From an uncultured Collinsella sp. (GTDB lineage Bacteria; Actinomycetota; Coriobacteriia; Coriobacteriales; Coriobacteriaceae): a DNA stretch of 38,769 nt. The notes under the pieces were generated by a model. The model made no database searches. It had not been told where the DNA came from and worked only from the letters and a program-made list of their open reading frames with translations. A program made the translations under genes and the position numbers. Of this stretch, positions 16,786 to 24,689 are shown piece by piece. The stretch lies in NCBI GenBank assembly GCA_902495085.1, contig CABUWA010000004.1, forward strand, positions 1 to 38,769, written 5' to 3'. Every line of letters starts with the position of its first letter. Position 1 is the stretch's first letter.

Positions 16786-16804
16786 AAAATTAGAGCGCTA
16801 TAGT
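16777..16804 (+). promoter_or_regulatory. Promoter of the beta-glucoside operon
   Basis: TTTACT (16777-16782), a 16-base spacer and TATAGT (16799-16804). The -35 lies inside a TTACTTTT motif. Transcription would start near 16811, giving a leader of about 160 bases that contains a long hairpin. Confidence 0.5.
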
Positions 16805-16843
16805 TTAAGCAACGAACGGAATCCTTCCGCACAACAGGATCGA

Positions 16844-16941
16844 CCGTTTGGGGACGGTTTTGTTTTGGCGGGTTGGATATCGGTATGACCGGTGCGCGCC
16901 CGCGCCGGATAACCTGCCAAAGCAAACCCGTCTCCAACCGG
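16844..16941 (+). repeat. Long palindromic element in the operon leader
   Basis: Arms 16850-16874 and 16911-16935 pair over 25 positions with one mismatch and three G-T pairs, and extend outward to 16844 and 16941. The tip is a second hairpin (16889-16896 with 16901-16908). The right arm, starting AACCTGCCAAAGCAAACC, matches 20791-20814 at 21 of 24 bases, and GGGAC sits near the outer end. The operon's leader RNA would carry the structure. Confidence 0.7.
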
Positions 16942-16971
16942 AAGCTCTAGAACACGAAAGCGAGGACTTTG

Positions 16972-18372
16972 ATGGCACAGTATCAGCTGCCCAACGACTT
17001 CTTCTTTGGCGCTGCTATGTCCGGCCCGCAGACTGAGGGTCAGTGGAACCAGGGCGGCAAGCTCGAGAACCTGTGGGACACCTGGTCCATCCAGGATCTG
17101 GGTTCGTTCTACAACTGCGTTGGCTCTTATGCCGGCAATGACTTTATGGCCAAGTACCAGGAAGACTTTCGCATTTTGAAGGACTTGGGCCTGAATACCT
17201 ATCGCACTTCCATCCAGTGGAGCCGTCTGCTCGATGCCGACGGCAACCTTAACGAGGAGGGCGCCGCGTGGTATCACGAGCTGTTCCGCGCCTCTCGCGA
17301 GGCTGGTCTGGAGCCGTTCGTCAACCTGTACCACTTTGACATGCCCACCTACCTCTTTAACCGTGGCGGCTGGGAGAGCCGTGAGGTCGTCGAGGCTTAC
17401 GCGCATTACGCCGACGTCGCCTTCCACGAGTTTGGCCAGGAGATTAAGTACTGGTTCACCTTTAACGAGCCCATCGTCGAGCCCGAACAGCGCTATCAGG
17501 AGGGCGTGTGGTTCCCGCAGCTCCACGACTTCAACCGCGCCCGCACCGTGCAGTATCACATCTCGCTGGCGCACGCGCTGGCCGTGGCCAACTATCGTAA
17601 GGCCTATGACGAGGGCGCTATTCGCGCCGATGCCAAGATCGGCATGATCAACTGCTTTACTCCGGTCTACACCAAGGAGAACCCCAGCGAGGCAGACCTC
17701 GAGGCCGTGCGTATGACCAGCGGCATCAACAATCGCTGGTGGCTCGACCTTATTACCAAGGGCGAGCTTCCTGCCGATGTGCTCGACAGCCTGGCCGAGG
17801 GCGGCGTTAAGCTCCCGTTCCGTGCCGGCGACCAAGAGATTCTCAAGCAGGGTGTTGTCGACTGGCTCGGCTGCAACTACTACCACCCCACGCGTGTTCA
17901 GGCACCGGCGAGCAAGGTCGACCAGTACGGCCTGCCGCATTTTGCCGACGAGTACGTATGGCCCGATGCCGTTATGAATGAGAGCCGCGGCTGGGAGATC
18001 TACCCGCAGGGCCTCTACGACTTTGGCATGGACTGCGCTAAGAACTACCCCGATCTTGAGTGGTTCGTTTCCGAGAACGGCATCGGCATCATGGACGAAT
18101 ACAAGAACCGCGATGCCGAAGGAACCATCCAGGATGACTACCGCGTCGACTTTGTGCGCCAGCACCTGGAGTGGGTTGCCAAGGCAATCTCCGAGGGCGC
18201 CAAATGCCGGGGCTATCACTACTGGGCCGTCATCGATAACTGGTCTTGGGCCAATGCCTTTAAGAATCGCTATGGCTTTGTCGAGGTCGATCTCATGGAC
18301 GGCTACAAGCGCCGCCTTAAGAAGTCGGCAGCCTGGCTCAAACAGGTCGCCACGACCCACGTGGTTGATTAG
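16972..18372 (+). CDS. GH1 6-phospho-beta-glucosidase
   Basis: Retaining glycosidase of family 1, 466 residues. The acid/base is E166 in TFNEP and the nucleophile is E368 in SENG. The N-terminus FFFGAAMSGPQTEG and the C-terminal YHYWAVIDNWSWANAFKNRYGFVEVD are typical of the family. Specificity for a phosphorylated substrate is inferred from the PTS genes that follow rather than from a phosphate-binding motif I can name with certainty. ATG 16972 follows GAGG at six bases. It is the first gene of the operon, which continues with IIC after a 120-base gap holding only small GC-rich hairpins. It releases glucose 6-phosphate for glycolysis. Confidence 0.9.
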   Translation: MAQYQLPNDFFFGAAMSGPQTEGQWNQGGKLENLWDTWSIQDLGSFYNCVGSYAGNDFMAKYQEDFRILKDLGLNTYRTSIQWSRLLDADGNLNEEGAAWYHELFRASREAGLEPFVNLYHFDMPTYLFNRGGWESREVVEAYAHYADVAFHEFGQEIKYWFTFNEPIVEPEQRYQEGVWFPQLHDFNRARTVQYHISLAHALAVANYRKAYDEGAIRADAKIGMINCFTPVYTKENPSEADLEAVRMTSGINNRWWLDLITKGELPADVLDSLAEGGVKLPFRAGDQEILKQGVVDWLGCNYYHPTRVQAPASKVDQYGLPHFADEYVWPDAVMNESRGWEIYPQGLYDFGMDCAKNYPDLEWFVSENGIGIMDEYKNRDAEGTIQDDYRVDFVRQHLEWVAKAISEGAKCRGYHYWAVIDNWSWANAFKNRYGFVEVDLMDGYKRRLKKSAAWLKQVATTHVVD

Positions 18373-18492
18373 CGACCGGGCGAACGCCCAGACCGCGCGC
18401 CGCCGCGCGCAACACATGGCACATCTGGTGGCAGAGGGCGACAGACCACCGTGCGCATAGGAAAAGGCCGGATTTGAAAGTTAGGAGCAATC

Positions 18493-19836
18493 ATGGCCAG
18501 TGACAACGGAAAGAGCTTCCTCGACAAGTTTGCCGAGGTCTCTGCGAAGGTGGGAAATCAGGTTCACCTGCGTTCCCTGCGTGACGCCTTCGCGACCATC
18601 ACGCCGCTCTATATCCTTGCGGGTATCGCGGTTCTTATTAATAACGTCGTGTTCCCTCTGTTCCCGCTCGATGCGGCGGGCCTTGCCAACCTTCAGACGT
18701 GGGGTTCGGCAATTACGCTGGGCACCCTCAACGTCTCTGCCATTATCTTGGCCGGATTGATTGGCTACAGCCTCGCCAAGAACAAGCGTTTCGATAACCC
18801 GCTCGCTTGCGTGGTCGTCGCCATCTCTGCCTTCGTCATCATGATGCCGCAGCAGATCACCGCCTCGCTTGCCGCCACGAGCCCGCTGCTCACCGACAAG
18901 ATCACCTCCGCCGAGGTCACGGGCGCCCTTTCGACTGCCAACACCGGCACTAACGGTCTGTTCTCGGCCATTATCATCGCTCTGCTCTCCGTCTCGCTCT
19001 TCATCAAGATTTCTGGCGTCGAGAAGCTCAAGGTTAAGCTGGGCGAGGGCGTGCCCCCCGCGGTCTCCAACTCCTTCAACGTCATGATCCCGATGCTGCT
19101 CAACCTCGCGATCTTCGCTCTTGCCGCGGCCCTGCTCGCCGTGTGCGCCGGCACCGATCTGTGCACCATCATCTCCACGTGCATCTCCAACCCGCTCAAG
19201 AGCATCATGAACGCCGGTCCGTGGGCTGTTATCCTCATCTACACCCTTGCCAACCTGCTGTTCTGCGTCGGTATTCACCAGTCCACCATCTCTGGCGCTA
19301 CCGTCGAGCCGATCCTGACCATGCTCATCGTCGACAACATGGCTACCTTTGCCGCCGGTGGCACCATCCAGCCCGATCACTACATGAACATGCAGATCGT
19401 TAACAGCTTTGCCCTCATCGGCGGCTCGGGCTGCACCCTCATGCTTCTGCTCGACACGCTCCTGTTCTCCAAGAACAAGGCTTCCGAGACCGTTTCCAAG
19501 ATGGCTATCCTGCCTGGTCTGTTCAACATCAACGAGCCGGTTATCTACGGTTACCCCATCGTGTACAACCTGCCGCTCATGATTCCGTTTGTCCTCCTCC
19601 CCGATCTGTTCATCGGCATCACCTATGGCCTTACCTGCGCAGGCATCATCAGCCCCTGCATCGCCCAGGTGCCCTGGACCATGCCTCCCGTCATCAATGC
19701 CCTGCTCGCTACGGGCTTTGACTGGCGCGCCGGCGTGTGGCAGGCTCTCGAGATTGTCATTGGCATGGCCGTCTACCTGCCCTTTATGAAGATTTCCGAG
19801 AAGGCAATCGCCAAGCAGGAGGCTCTCGCCGAGTAG
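18493..19836 (+). CDS. celB: PTS IIC permease, lactose/cellobiose type
   Basis: Membrane channel of a lactose/cellobiose-family phosphotransferase system, 447 residues with about ten hydrophobic segments. The N-terminal pattern FLDKFAEVSAKVGNQVHLRSLRDAF, then a central GIHQS, and the loop FNINEPVIYGYPIVYNLPLMIPF are characteristic of EIIC of this family; the NEP loop contributes to sugar binding. AGGAG lies seven bases before the ATG. IIB and IIA are separate genes downstream, the usual split layout. The exact sugar is not determined by sequence; a beta-glucoside such as cellobiose is likely, given the GH1 gene. Confidence 0.92.
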   Translation: MASDNGKSFLDKFAEVSAKVGNQVHLRSLRDAFATITPLYILAGIAVLINNVVFPLFPLDAAGLANLQTWGSAITLGTLNVSAIILAGLIGYSLAKNKRFDNPLACVVVAISAFVIMMPQQITASLAATSPLLTDKITSAEVTGALSTANTGTNGLFSAIIIALLSVSLFIKISGVEKLKVKLGEGVPPAVSNSFNVMIPMLLNLAIFALAAALLAVCAGTDLCTIISTCISNPLKSIMNAGPWAVILIYTLANLLFCVGIHQSTISGATVEPILTMLIVDNMATFAAGGTIQPDHYMNMQIVNSFALIGGSGCTLMLLLDTLLFSKNKASETVSKMAILPGLFNINEPVIYGYPIVYNLPLMIPFVLLPDLFIGITYGLTCAGIISPCIAQVPWTMPPVINALLATGFDWRAGVWQALEIVIGMAVYLPFMKISEKAIAKQEALAE

Positions 19837-19865
19837 AACGCCTAACGTTCGTCCCTTTCACCTTT

Positions 19866-19896
19866 GCGGGCGCCGGTACGCGGTGCCGGTGCCCGC
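19866..19896 (+). other. Intra-operon hairpin between IIC and IIB
   Basis: GCGGGCGCCGGTA pairs with TGCCGGTGCCCGC (13 bp, two G-T pairs) across a five-base loop, 29 bases after the IIC stop. No T-run follows. It could set the relative amounts of IIC and IIB/IIA mRNA by partial termination or by protecting RNA ends. Confidence 0.5.
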
Positions 19897-19997
19897 GGCT
19901 CTCTCCCTTGTGTAAAGATGCAGGGGGGTGGGCACAATAGCCGCAAGGAATAAAACCAGTTGTCGTCTGCGCGCCGCGCAGTTATAAGGAGGAAACC

Positions 19998-20300
19998 ATG
20001 AAGAAGATCATGCTCTGCTGCAATGCCGGTATGTCCACGAGCCTGCTGGTCCAGAAGATGCAGGCCGAGGTTGCAAACCGTGGTCTGGATATCGAGGTCG
20101 AGGCTCGTCCCATGAACGAGGCCCACGATCACCTGGACGAGTGCGACATGTTGCTGCTTGGCCCGCAGATCGGCTACACCAAGGGCGACTTTGAGAAGGA
20201 GGCCGCCGGTCGTTTTCCGGTCGAGGTCATCAACATGGTCGACTACGGCCGCATGAACGCTGCCGGCATCATCGACCACTGCGTCAGCGTGATGGGCTAG
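19998..20300 (+). CDS. celA: PTS IIB, lactose/cellobiose type
   Basis: Cytoplasmic phosphocarrier of 100 residues that passes phosphate from IIA to the incoming sugar. The phosphocysteine is C8 in the P-loop-like CCNAGMSTSLLV, and the rest (DMLLLGPQIGY, VEVINMVDYGRMNA) matches the single-domain EIIB of this family in length and layout. C7 next to the active C8 is a small oddity. AAGGAGG gives a strong ribosome site. Its stop codon is separated from the IIA start by only nine bases. Confidence 0.95.
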   Translation: MKKIMLCCNAGMSTSLLVQKMQAEVANRGLDIEVEARPMNEAHDHLDECDMLLLGPQIGYTKGDFEKEAAGRFPVEVINMVDYGRMNAAGIIDHCVSVMG

Positions 20301-20309
20301 GTGCTCTGT

Positions 20310-20642
20310 ATGGAGGATATGAACGAACTGCAGATGACCTGCTTCGAGATCATCAGCTACGTCGGTACCGCCAAGAGCATGTACATCAATGCCGTGCAAA
20401 AGGCCAAGGAGGGCGATTTTGACGCCGCCGAGGAGCTTATCAAGCAGGGCGACGAGGCCTATAACGGTGGCCACGATGTTCACATGGGGCTTCTGAAGAA
20501 AGAGGCCAACGGCGAGCGTAACGGCGAGGCCCCGTTGATTCTGCTGCATGCCGAGGACCAGATGGCCGGTACCGAGACCATGCGCGTCATGGCGACGGAG
20601 CTCATCGAGATCCACAAGCAGCTGCAGGCACTTAAGGCCTAG
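20310..20642 (+). CDS. celC: PTS IIA, lactose/cellobiose type
   Basis: Trimeric helical phosphocarrier of about 110 residues. The phospho-histidine is H80 in LILLHAEDQM; the family's second conserved patch AYNGGHDVHMGLL is at 50-62, and the helix AKSMYINAVQKAKEGDFDAAEELI is typical. The start is uncertain. ATG 20310 gives MEDMNELQ; GTG 20301 lies directly after the IIB stop; ATG 20319 is preceded by GGAGG, but only two bases away. I use 20310. Expression is probably coupled to IIB translation. A strong terminator closes the operon. Confidence 0.93.
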   Translation: MEDMNELQMTCFEIISYVGTAKSMYINAVQKAKEGDFDAAEELIKQGDEAYNGGHDVHMGLLKKEANGERNGEAPLILLHAEDQMAGTETMRVMATELIEIHKQLQALKA

Positions 20643-20700
20643 TCGGCGTTATCGCCGCGAAGGACCGTGCGGTCCAACAGACAACATAGTCCCTTTGACG

Positions 20701-20738
20701 GGCGCCGGGAGTCTCCGCCTCCCGGCGCCTCTATTTTT
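20701..20738 (+). terminator. Terminator of the PTS operon
   Basis: GGCGCCGGGAG / CTCCCGGCGCC stem with a seven-base loop, then TCTATTTTT. Confidence 0.92.
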
Positions 20739-20788
20739 GGGGATGGTCTTGTGCGGCCTGTTGAGCGGCCATTTGCGTTTCCCCAGAT

Positions 20789-20829
20789 AAAACCTGCCAA
20801 AACAAACCTGTCCCTTTTTGGTAGGTTTT
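20789..20829 (+). repeat. Palindrome with AACCTGCCAAAA arm
   Basis: AAAACCTGCCAAAA pairs with TTTTGGTAGGTTTT with one G-T pair, and TGTCCC lies in the loop side. Its left part matches the right arm of the element at 16844-16941, so related elements lie at both ends of the PTS operon. It could double as a terminator, since the stem ends in T-runs. Confidence 0.65.
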
Positions 20830-20843
20830 TGCCTTGGGAGCGG

Positions 20844-20849
20844 TACCAT
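20844..20849 (+). promoter_or_regulatory. Possible -10 of the ROK kinase gene
   Basis: TACCAT in the context GCGGTACCATA. A very similar GCTACCATAG precedes the pyrophosphatase gene (21959-21964). No clear -35 is visible, so confidence is low. Confidence 0.35.
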
Positions 20850-20883
20850 ACAGGCAATGTTTAAACGAGAAAGGCGGGCTCCC

Positions 20884-21837
20884 ATGGAACCTAAGCAGTA
20901 CTACATCGGCATTGACGTCGGCGGCACTTCGGTTAAGGAGGGCCTGTTCGACGAAGACGGTAACCTGCTTGCCAAGGCCAGCGTGCCTACGCCTCCTATC
21001 GTTGACGCTGCGGGCTTTGCCGCGGTGACCGAGGCTATCGACCAGGTGGTCGCCAAGGCGCAGATTCCGCGCGCCTTTGTGGCAGGCATTGGCCTGGCCG
21101 TTCCGTGCCCCATTCCGGCGTCGGGCGATGCCAAGGTCAAGGCCAACATTGCCATTAACCTGCCCAAGCTGAGGATCGCCATTCAGGAGCACTGTCCCGA
21201 CGCGGTCGTTAAGTACGAGAACGATGCCAACGCCGCTGCCATGGGCGAGGCCTGGCTCGGTTCTGCCAGGGGCGTGCAGAATGTGGTGATGGTCACCATC
21301 GGTACCGGCGTGGGCGGCGGCGTTATCGTCAACGGTGACGTGGTATCGGGCGTTGTGGGTGCTGGCGGCGAGATTGGCCACATGTGCCTGAACCCGGCTG
21401 AGGAGCGCACCTGCGGCTGCGGCGGCCATGGCCACCTGGAGCAGTATTCCAGCGCCACCGGCGTGGTGAGCAACTACCTTGCCGAGTGCGAGAAAGCGGG
21501 CGTCGAGCCCATCGAGCTCACCGGTCCCTCCGATTCCAGGGACGTGTTCCAGGCCTGCCGCGAGGGCGACAAGCTTGCGCTGGCCGCGGCCGATACCATG
21601 GCCGACTATCTCGGTCGCGCACTGGCGCTTATTGCCAACGTGGTTGATCCCGAGATGTTCCTCATCGGCGGCGGCGCCTCTGCCTCGGCCGATGTCTACC
21701 TCGACAAGGTTCGCGAGCACTTTAAGCAGTACGCGCTTTCCGCCTCGCGCGAGACGCCCATTAAGGTCGCTTCGCTCGGAAACGACGCCGGCATCATCGG
21801 TGCCGCCTACGTAGCCCTGCGCGCCGCCGGTAAATAG
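20884..21837 (+). CDS. glcK: ROK-family glucokinase
   Basis: Sugar kinase of the ROK family, most likely ATP-dependent glucokinase, 317 residues. The phosphate loop is IGIDVGGTSVKEG (D11 to T15), with GIGLAVPCPI, the catalytic-aspartate region ENDANAAAMGE, and GTGVGGGVI. The ROK zinc site is visible as H166 (EIGH), C177 and C179, but the third cysteine of the usual C-x-C-G-x-x-G-C is a histidine here (H184 in GGHGHLEQ). ATG 20884 is chosen for the AAAGG about nine bases upstream; ATG 20857 is possible but has no ribosome site. It follows the PTS operon on its own transcript and would phosphorylate glucose released by the glucosidase. Confidence 0.9.
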   Translation: MEPKQYYIGIDVGGTSVKEGLFDEDGNLLAKASVPTPPIVDAAGFAAVTEAIDQVVAKAQIPRAFVAGIGLAVPCPIPASGDAKVKANIAINLPKLRIAIQEHCPDAVVKYENDANAAAMGEAWLGSARGVQNVVMVTIGTGVGGGVIVNGDVVSGVVGAGGEIGHMCLNPAEERTCGCGGHGHLEQYSSATGVVSNYLAECEKAGVEPIELTGPSDSRDVFQACREGDKLALAAADTMADYLGRALALIANVVDPEMFLIGGGASASADVYLDKVREHFKQYALSASRETPIKVASLGNDAGIIGAAYVALRAAGK

Positions 21838-21839
21838 CT

Positions 21840-21868
21840 GGTGCAAGGGGGACAGGTTACTTTGCACC
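21840..21868 (+). repeat. Palindromic repeat, GGTGCAA family
   Basis: GGTGCAA...TTGCACC, 29 bp, with GGGGGACAGGTTA inside. A third arm copy GGTGCAA follows at 21874-21880, so TTGCACC can also pair with it. The related copy at 11581-11609 is in the opposite orientation. The element begins two bases after the kinase stop codon. Confidence 0.75.
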
Positions 21869-22002
21869 AATATGGTGCAAAAGGGACAACCTTGGCCCCG
21901 TGCCTGCCCCAAAATATGCCGTAGACCTTCCGTCTGCGAAGGCTCGGCATCGGCGTGCTACCATAGCTACGTCCAAGTACACATATCAAGTGGAGGATAT
22001 CC

Positions 22003-22926
22003 ATGGCAAACGTTCTTGTCTTTGGTCACCAGAACCCCGATAACGACGCCATCATGAGCGCCGTCGTCCTGTCCCAGTTGCTCAACCAGGTTGAGTATGC
22101 CGGCAACACCTACGAGGCCTGCGCCCTTGGTCAGCTTCCGGCCGAGTCCGCCAAGCTGCTCGCCGACGCCGGCATCGCCGAGCCCCGCGTGATCGAGTCC
22201 GTCGAGGCCGGTCAGCTCGTCGTCCTCACCGACCACAACGAGTCTGCCCAGTCCGTCGCCGGCCTTAAGGACGCCACGGTCTTTGGCGTTGTCGATCATC
22301 ACCGCATCGGCGACTTTGAGACCGCCGGCCCGCTGCACTACATCTGCCTGCCCTGGGGCTCCAGCTGCACCATCGTCACCAAGCTCGCCGGCGTGCTCGG
22401 CGTTGAGCTTTCCGACGTCCAGGCCAAGCTGCTGCTCTCGGCCATGATGACCGACACGCTCATGCTCAAGAGCCCCACCACCACCGATGTCGACCGCGCC
22501 GTCGCCGCCAAGCTCGGCGAGCAGGTGGGCGTCGACCCGGTCAAGTTTGGCATGGAAGTCTTCCTCACCCGTCCGTCCGGCTCCTTCACCGCAGCCGAGA
22601 TGGTCGGCAACGACATCAAGATGTTCGAGCCCGCCGGCAAGAAGCTGCTCATCGGCCAGTACGAGACTGTCGACAAGACCCGCGCACTCGGCATGATCGA
22701 CGAGATTCGCGAGGCCATGCGCGCCTACGCCGCCGAGAAGGGTGCCGACGGCATCGTCCTGTGCATCACTGACATCATGGAGGAGGGCTCGCAGGTCCTG
22801 CTCGAGGGCGAGACCGAGGCTGCTCAGAAGGGCCTGGGCATTGCCGACGAGCACGACGGCGTCTGGATGCCGGGCGTCCTCTCCCGTAAGAAGCAGGTCG
22901 CTGCCCCCATCATGGCCGCCTGCTAG
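22003..22926 (+). CDS. ppaC: Manganese-dependent inorganic pyrophosphatase
   Basis: Family II pyrophosphatase of the DHH superfamily; it hydrolyses PPi to drive biosynthetic reactions and needs Mn(II) or Co(II). The length of 307 residues is standard. Metal ligands are in GHQNPDNDA (H9, D13, D15), D77 in LTDHNE, and D98-H99-H100 in VVDHHR. The C-terminal DHHA2 domain carries the phosphate-binding SRKKQ at 294-298. No CBS insert is present, so it is the unregulated short form. GTGGAGG lies eight bases before the ATG. TACCAT at 21959-21964 is a possible -10. Single gene with its own terminator. Confidence 0.97.
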   Translation: MANVLVFGHQNPDNDAIMSAVVLSQLLNQVEYAGNTYEACALGQLPAESAKLLADAGIAEPRVIESVEAGQLVVLTDHNESAQSVAGLKDATVFGVVDHHRIGDFETAGPLHYICLPWGSSCTIVTKLAGVLGVELSDVQAKLLLSAMMTDTLMLKSPTTTDVDRAVAAKLGEQVGVDPVKFGMEVFLTRPSGSFTAAEMVGNDIKMFEPAGKKLLIGQYETVDKTRALGMIDEIREAMRAYAAEKGADGIVLCITDIMEEGSQVLLEGETEAAQKGLGIADEHDGVWMPGVLSRKKQVAAPIMAAC

Positions 22927-22945
22927 GTTTAGTTGACCAAACGCC

Positions 22946-22986
22946 ACGACCGGATCGCGGACGCCCCGCGCTCCGGTCGTTTTTTG
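22946..22986 (+). terminator. ppaC terminator
   Basis: ACGACCGGA / TCCGGTCGT stem with a further GC-rich inner helix, followed by six T. Confidence 0.93.
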
Positions 22987-23028
22987 TGCACGGCGCCGCG
23001 TCGTCTCTTGGACAGGCGAGCCCGCGCC

Positions 23029-23049
23029 GTTGAACAAATAATGTTCAAC
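23029..23049. promoter_or_regulatory. Inverted repeat in the nhaA upstream region
   Basis: GTTGAAC, seven bases, GTTCAAC. The perfect 7-bp dyad with an AT-rich spacer looks like a dimeric repressor site. It does not match CIRCE or another operator I know. Confidence 0.4.
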
Positions 23050-23059
23050 CTGTGGTTCC

Positions 23060-23160
23060 GCTTTTCGGCCATGCCTGCGTGCTTGTCGTGCAGGGTAGGC
23101 TAGATGCAAGCGTAATACGTTAGAGCGCGGCGCCGCCACTTGGGCGGGCCGTGCTTTTTT
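23060..23160 (+). promoter_or_regulatory. Structured nhaA leader ending in a terminator
   Basis: Stem 23125-23137 with 23143-23154 (one bulge, one G-T) is followed by six T, then 20 bases, then the nhaA ribosome site. Just upstream, CCTGC/GCAGG (23074-23078 with 23090-23094) or GCTTG/CAAGC (23081-23085 with 23107-23111) can form competing helices. A terminator between leader and gene is the layout of an attenuator or riboswitch. I cannot assign a known class. Confidence 0.5.
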
Positions 23161-23193
23161 AAGACGGGAGCTTTCCCGTGAAAGGAGCCGCCC

Positions 23194-24552
23194 ATGGCAG
23201 CACCCGAGCAGCTGTTTAACGTTCGTGAGCGCAAGCGTTTTGAGCGCCATGACATTTGGGAGCGCATCACCGAGAACGGCACGATTTCCGCCGCCGTCAT
23301 GGTCTTCGCCGCCATCGCCGCCGTCATTTGCGCCAACACCGATGCCTACGAGGCCATCCATCACTTTTTGGAGACCCCGCTGTATGTGGGTCTGGGCAAC
23401 CTTACGGCCGGTCTCACCGTTGAGCTTTTCGTCAACGACTTCCTCATGGCGATTTTCTTTTTGCTGGTGGGCATTGAGCTCAAATATGAAATGACGGTCG
23501 GCGAGCTCAAAAACCCGCGCCAGGCTATGCTTCCCATGCTGGCGGCCGTGGGCGGCGTCGTCGTTCCCGCCTGCATCTATCTGATCTTTAACCATGCCGG
23601 CGCGCACAACGGCTGGGCCATTCCCATGGCAACCGATATTGCCTTTGCGCTGGGCGTGCTGTCGCTTTTGGGCAATCGCGTGCCCAACGGCGTGCGTGTG
23701 TTCTTCTCGACGCTCGCCATCGCCGACGACCTCATCTCCATCGCCGCCATCGCCATCTTCTACGGTCAGAGCCCCAATCCGTTTTGGTTGGGCGCCGCCG
23801 CGCTTGTGACGTGCGCGCTCGTGTGGCTCAACAAGACGCAGCACTACCGCCTTGCCCCGTATTCGGTGCTGGGCCTGCTGCTGTGGTTCTGCATGTTCAA
23901 GAGCGGCGTGCACGCTACGCTTGCCGGCGTCATCCTGGCCTTCACCATCCCGGCCAAGTGCGGCGTCAAGCTCGATAGCCTCACCGATTGGTTGGGCGAG
24001 TGCCTGCCGCTGCTCGATGACCGCTACGACGACGAGGCGCACATCCTGGGCCAGCATGACTTTACCGTCTCGACCACCAAGGTCGAGCGCGTCATGCACC
24101 GCGTGACCCCGCCGCTCATCCGCATGGAGCGTCTGATCTCCACACCGGTCAACTTTGTGATCCTGCCGATCTTTGCGTTCGTCAACGCACAGGTTCGCCT
24201 AGTGGGCGTGGACATGAGCACGCTGCTCACCGACCCGGTGACGCTCGGCGTGTACTTTGGCATGCTGCTGGGTAAGCCGATCGGTATCTTTGGCATGACG
24301 TTCGCCTTGGTCAAGCTCAAGGCCTGCGAGCTGCCGCACAATGTCAACTGGCATATGATTGCCGGCGTGGGCATTCTGGGCGGTATCGGCTTTACCATGT
24401 CGATTCTCATCAGCGGCCTCGCCTTCCCGACGGCCCAGTTTGAGGTTCTGGCTGCCAAGGCCGCTATTCTCGCCGGCTCTGTCACCGCGGCCGTACTTGG
24501 CATGATCTACATGAGTGTGATCTGCAAGCACCCCGCGCCCAAGAACGAGTAG
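23194..24552 (+). CDS. nhaA: Na+/H+ antiporter NhaA
   Basis: Membrane antiporter that exchanges internal sodium or lithium for protons in pH and salt homeostasis. The 452 residues carry about twelve hydrophobic segments. The family signatures are FLLVGIELKYEM near 90, ATDIAFALGVLSLLGNR near 145-160, and the paired transport aspartates D178-D179 in LAIADDLISI. It is longer than the ~390-residue E. coli protein. The excess is a charged loop at about 263-300 (DWLGECLPLLDDRYDDEAHILGQ and following) between the two halves and some N-terminal residues. AAAGGAG lies before the ATG. The leader upstream contains an intrinsic terminator, which suggests conditional expression. Confidence 0.95.
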   Translation: MAAPEQLFNVRERKRFERHDIWERITENGTISAAVMVFAAIAAVICANTDAYEAIHHFLETPLYVGLGNLTAGLTVELFVNDFLMAIFFLLVGIELKYEMTVGELKNPRQAMLPMLAAVGGVVVPACIYLIFNHAGAHNGWAIPMATDIAFALGVLSLLGNRVPNGVRVFFSTLAIADDLISIAAIAIFYGQSPNPFWLGAAALVTCALVWLNKTQHYRLAPYSVLGLLLWFCMFKSGVHATLAGVILAFTIPAKCGVKLDSLTDWLGECLPLLDDRYDDEAHILGQHDFTVSTTKVERVMHRVTPPLIRMERLISTPVNFVILPIFAFVNAQVRLVGVDMSTLLTDPVTLGVYFGMLLGKPIGIFGMTFALVKLKACELPHNVNWHMIAGVGILGGIGFTMSILISGLAFPTAQFEVLAAKAAILAGSVTAAVLGMIYMSVICKHPAPKNE

Positions 24553-24646
24553 GCGCGTAGAAACAGACGCCAGAGCCTGCTCGAGCGCGTGTAAAACGCG
24601 GTTTTGAGTGGTACTTGCCACCTGCCGGACACCCCAGTGGCCAAAA

Positions 24647-24688
24647 AACGCCGTTTGTGAGTACTGTCACAAACGGCGTTTCATTTTA
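24647..24688. terminator. Bidirectional terminator after nhaA
   Basis: Perfect 14-bp stem AACGCCGTTTGTGA / TCACAAACGGCGTT with loop GTACTG. The plus side continues TCATTTTA; the minus side runs into TTTTTT, so it can also end transcripts from the small minus-strand gene. Confidence 0.85.
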
Positions 24689-24689
24689 G

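Noticed and set aside
23029..23049. CIRCE heat-shock operator
   Set aside because: CIRCE has TTAGCACTC arms with a nine-base spacer; the arms and spacing here differ.
21967..24099. 710-codon minus-strand frame opposite ppaC and nhaA
   Set aside because: It spans two well-supported plus-strand genes and the gap with a terminator, and shows no recognisable motif.
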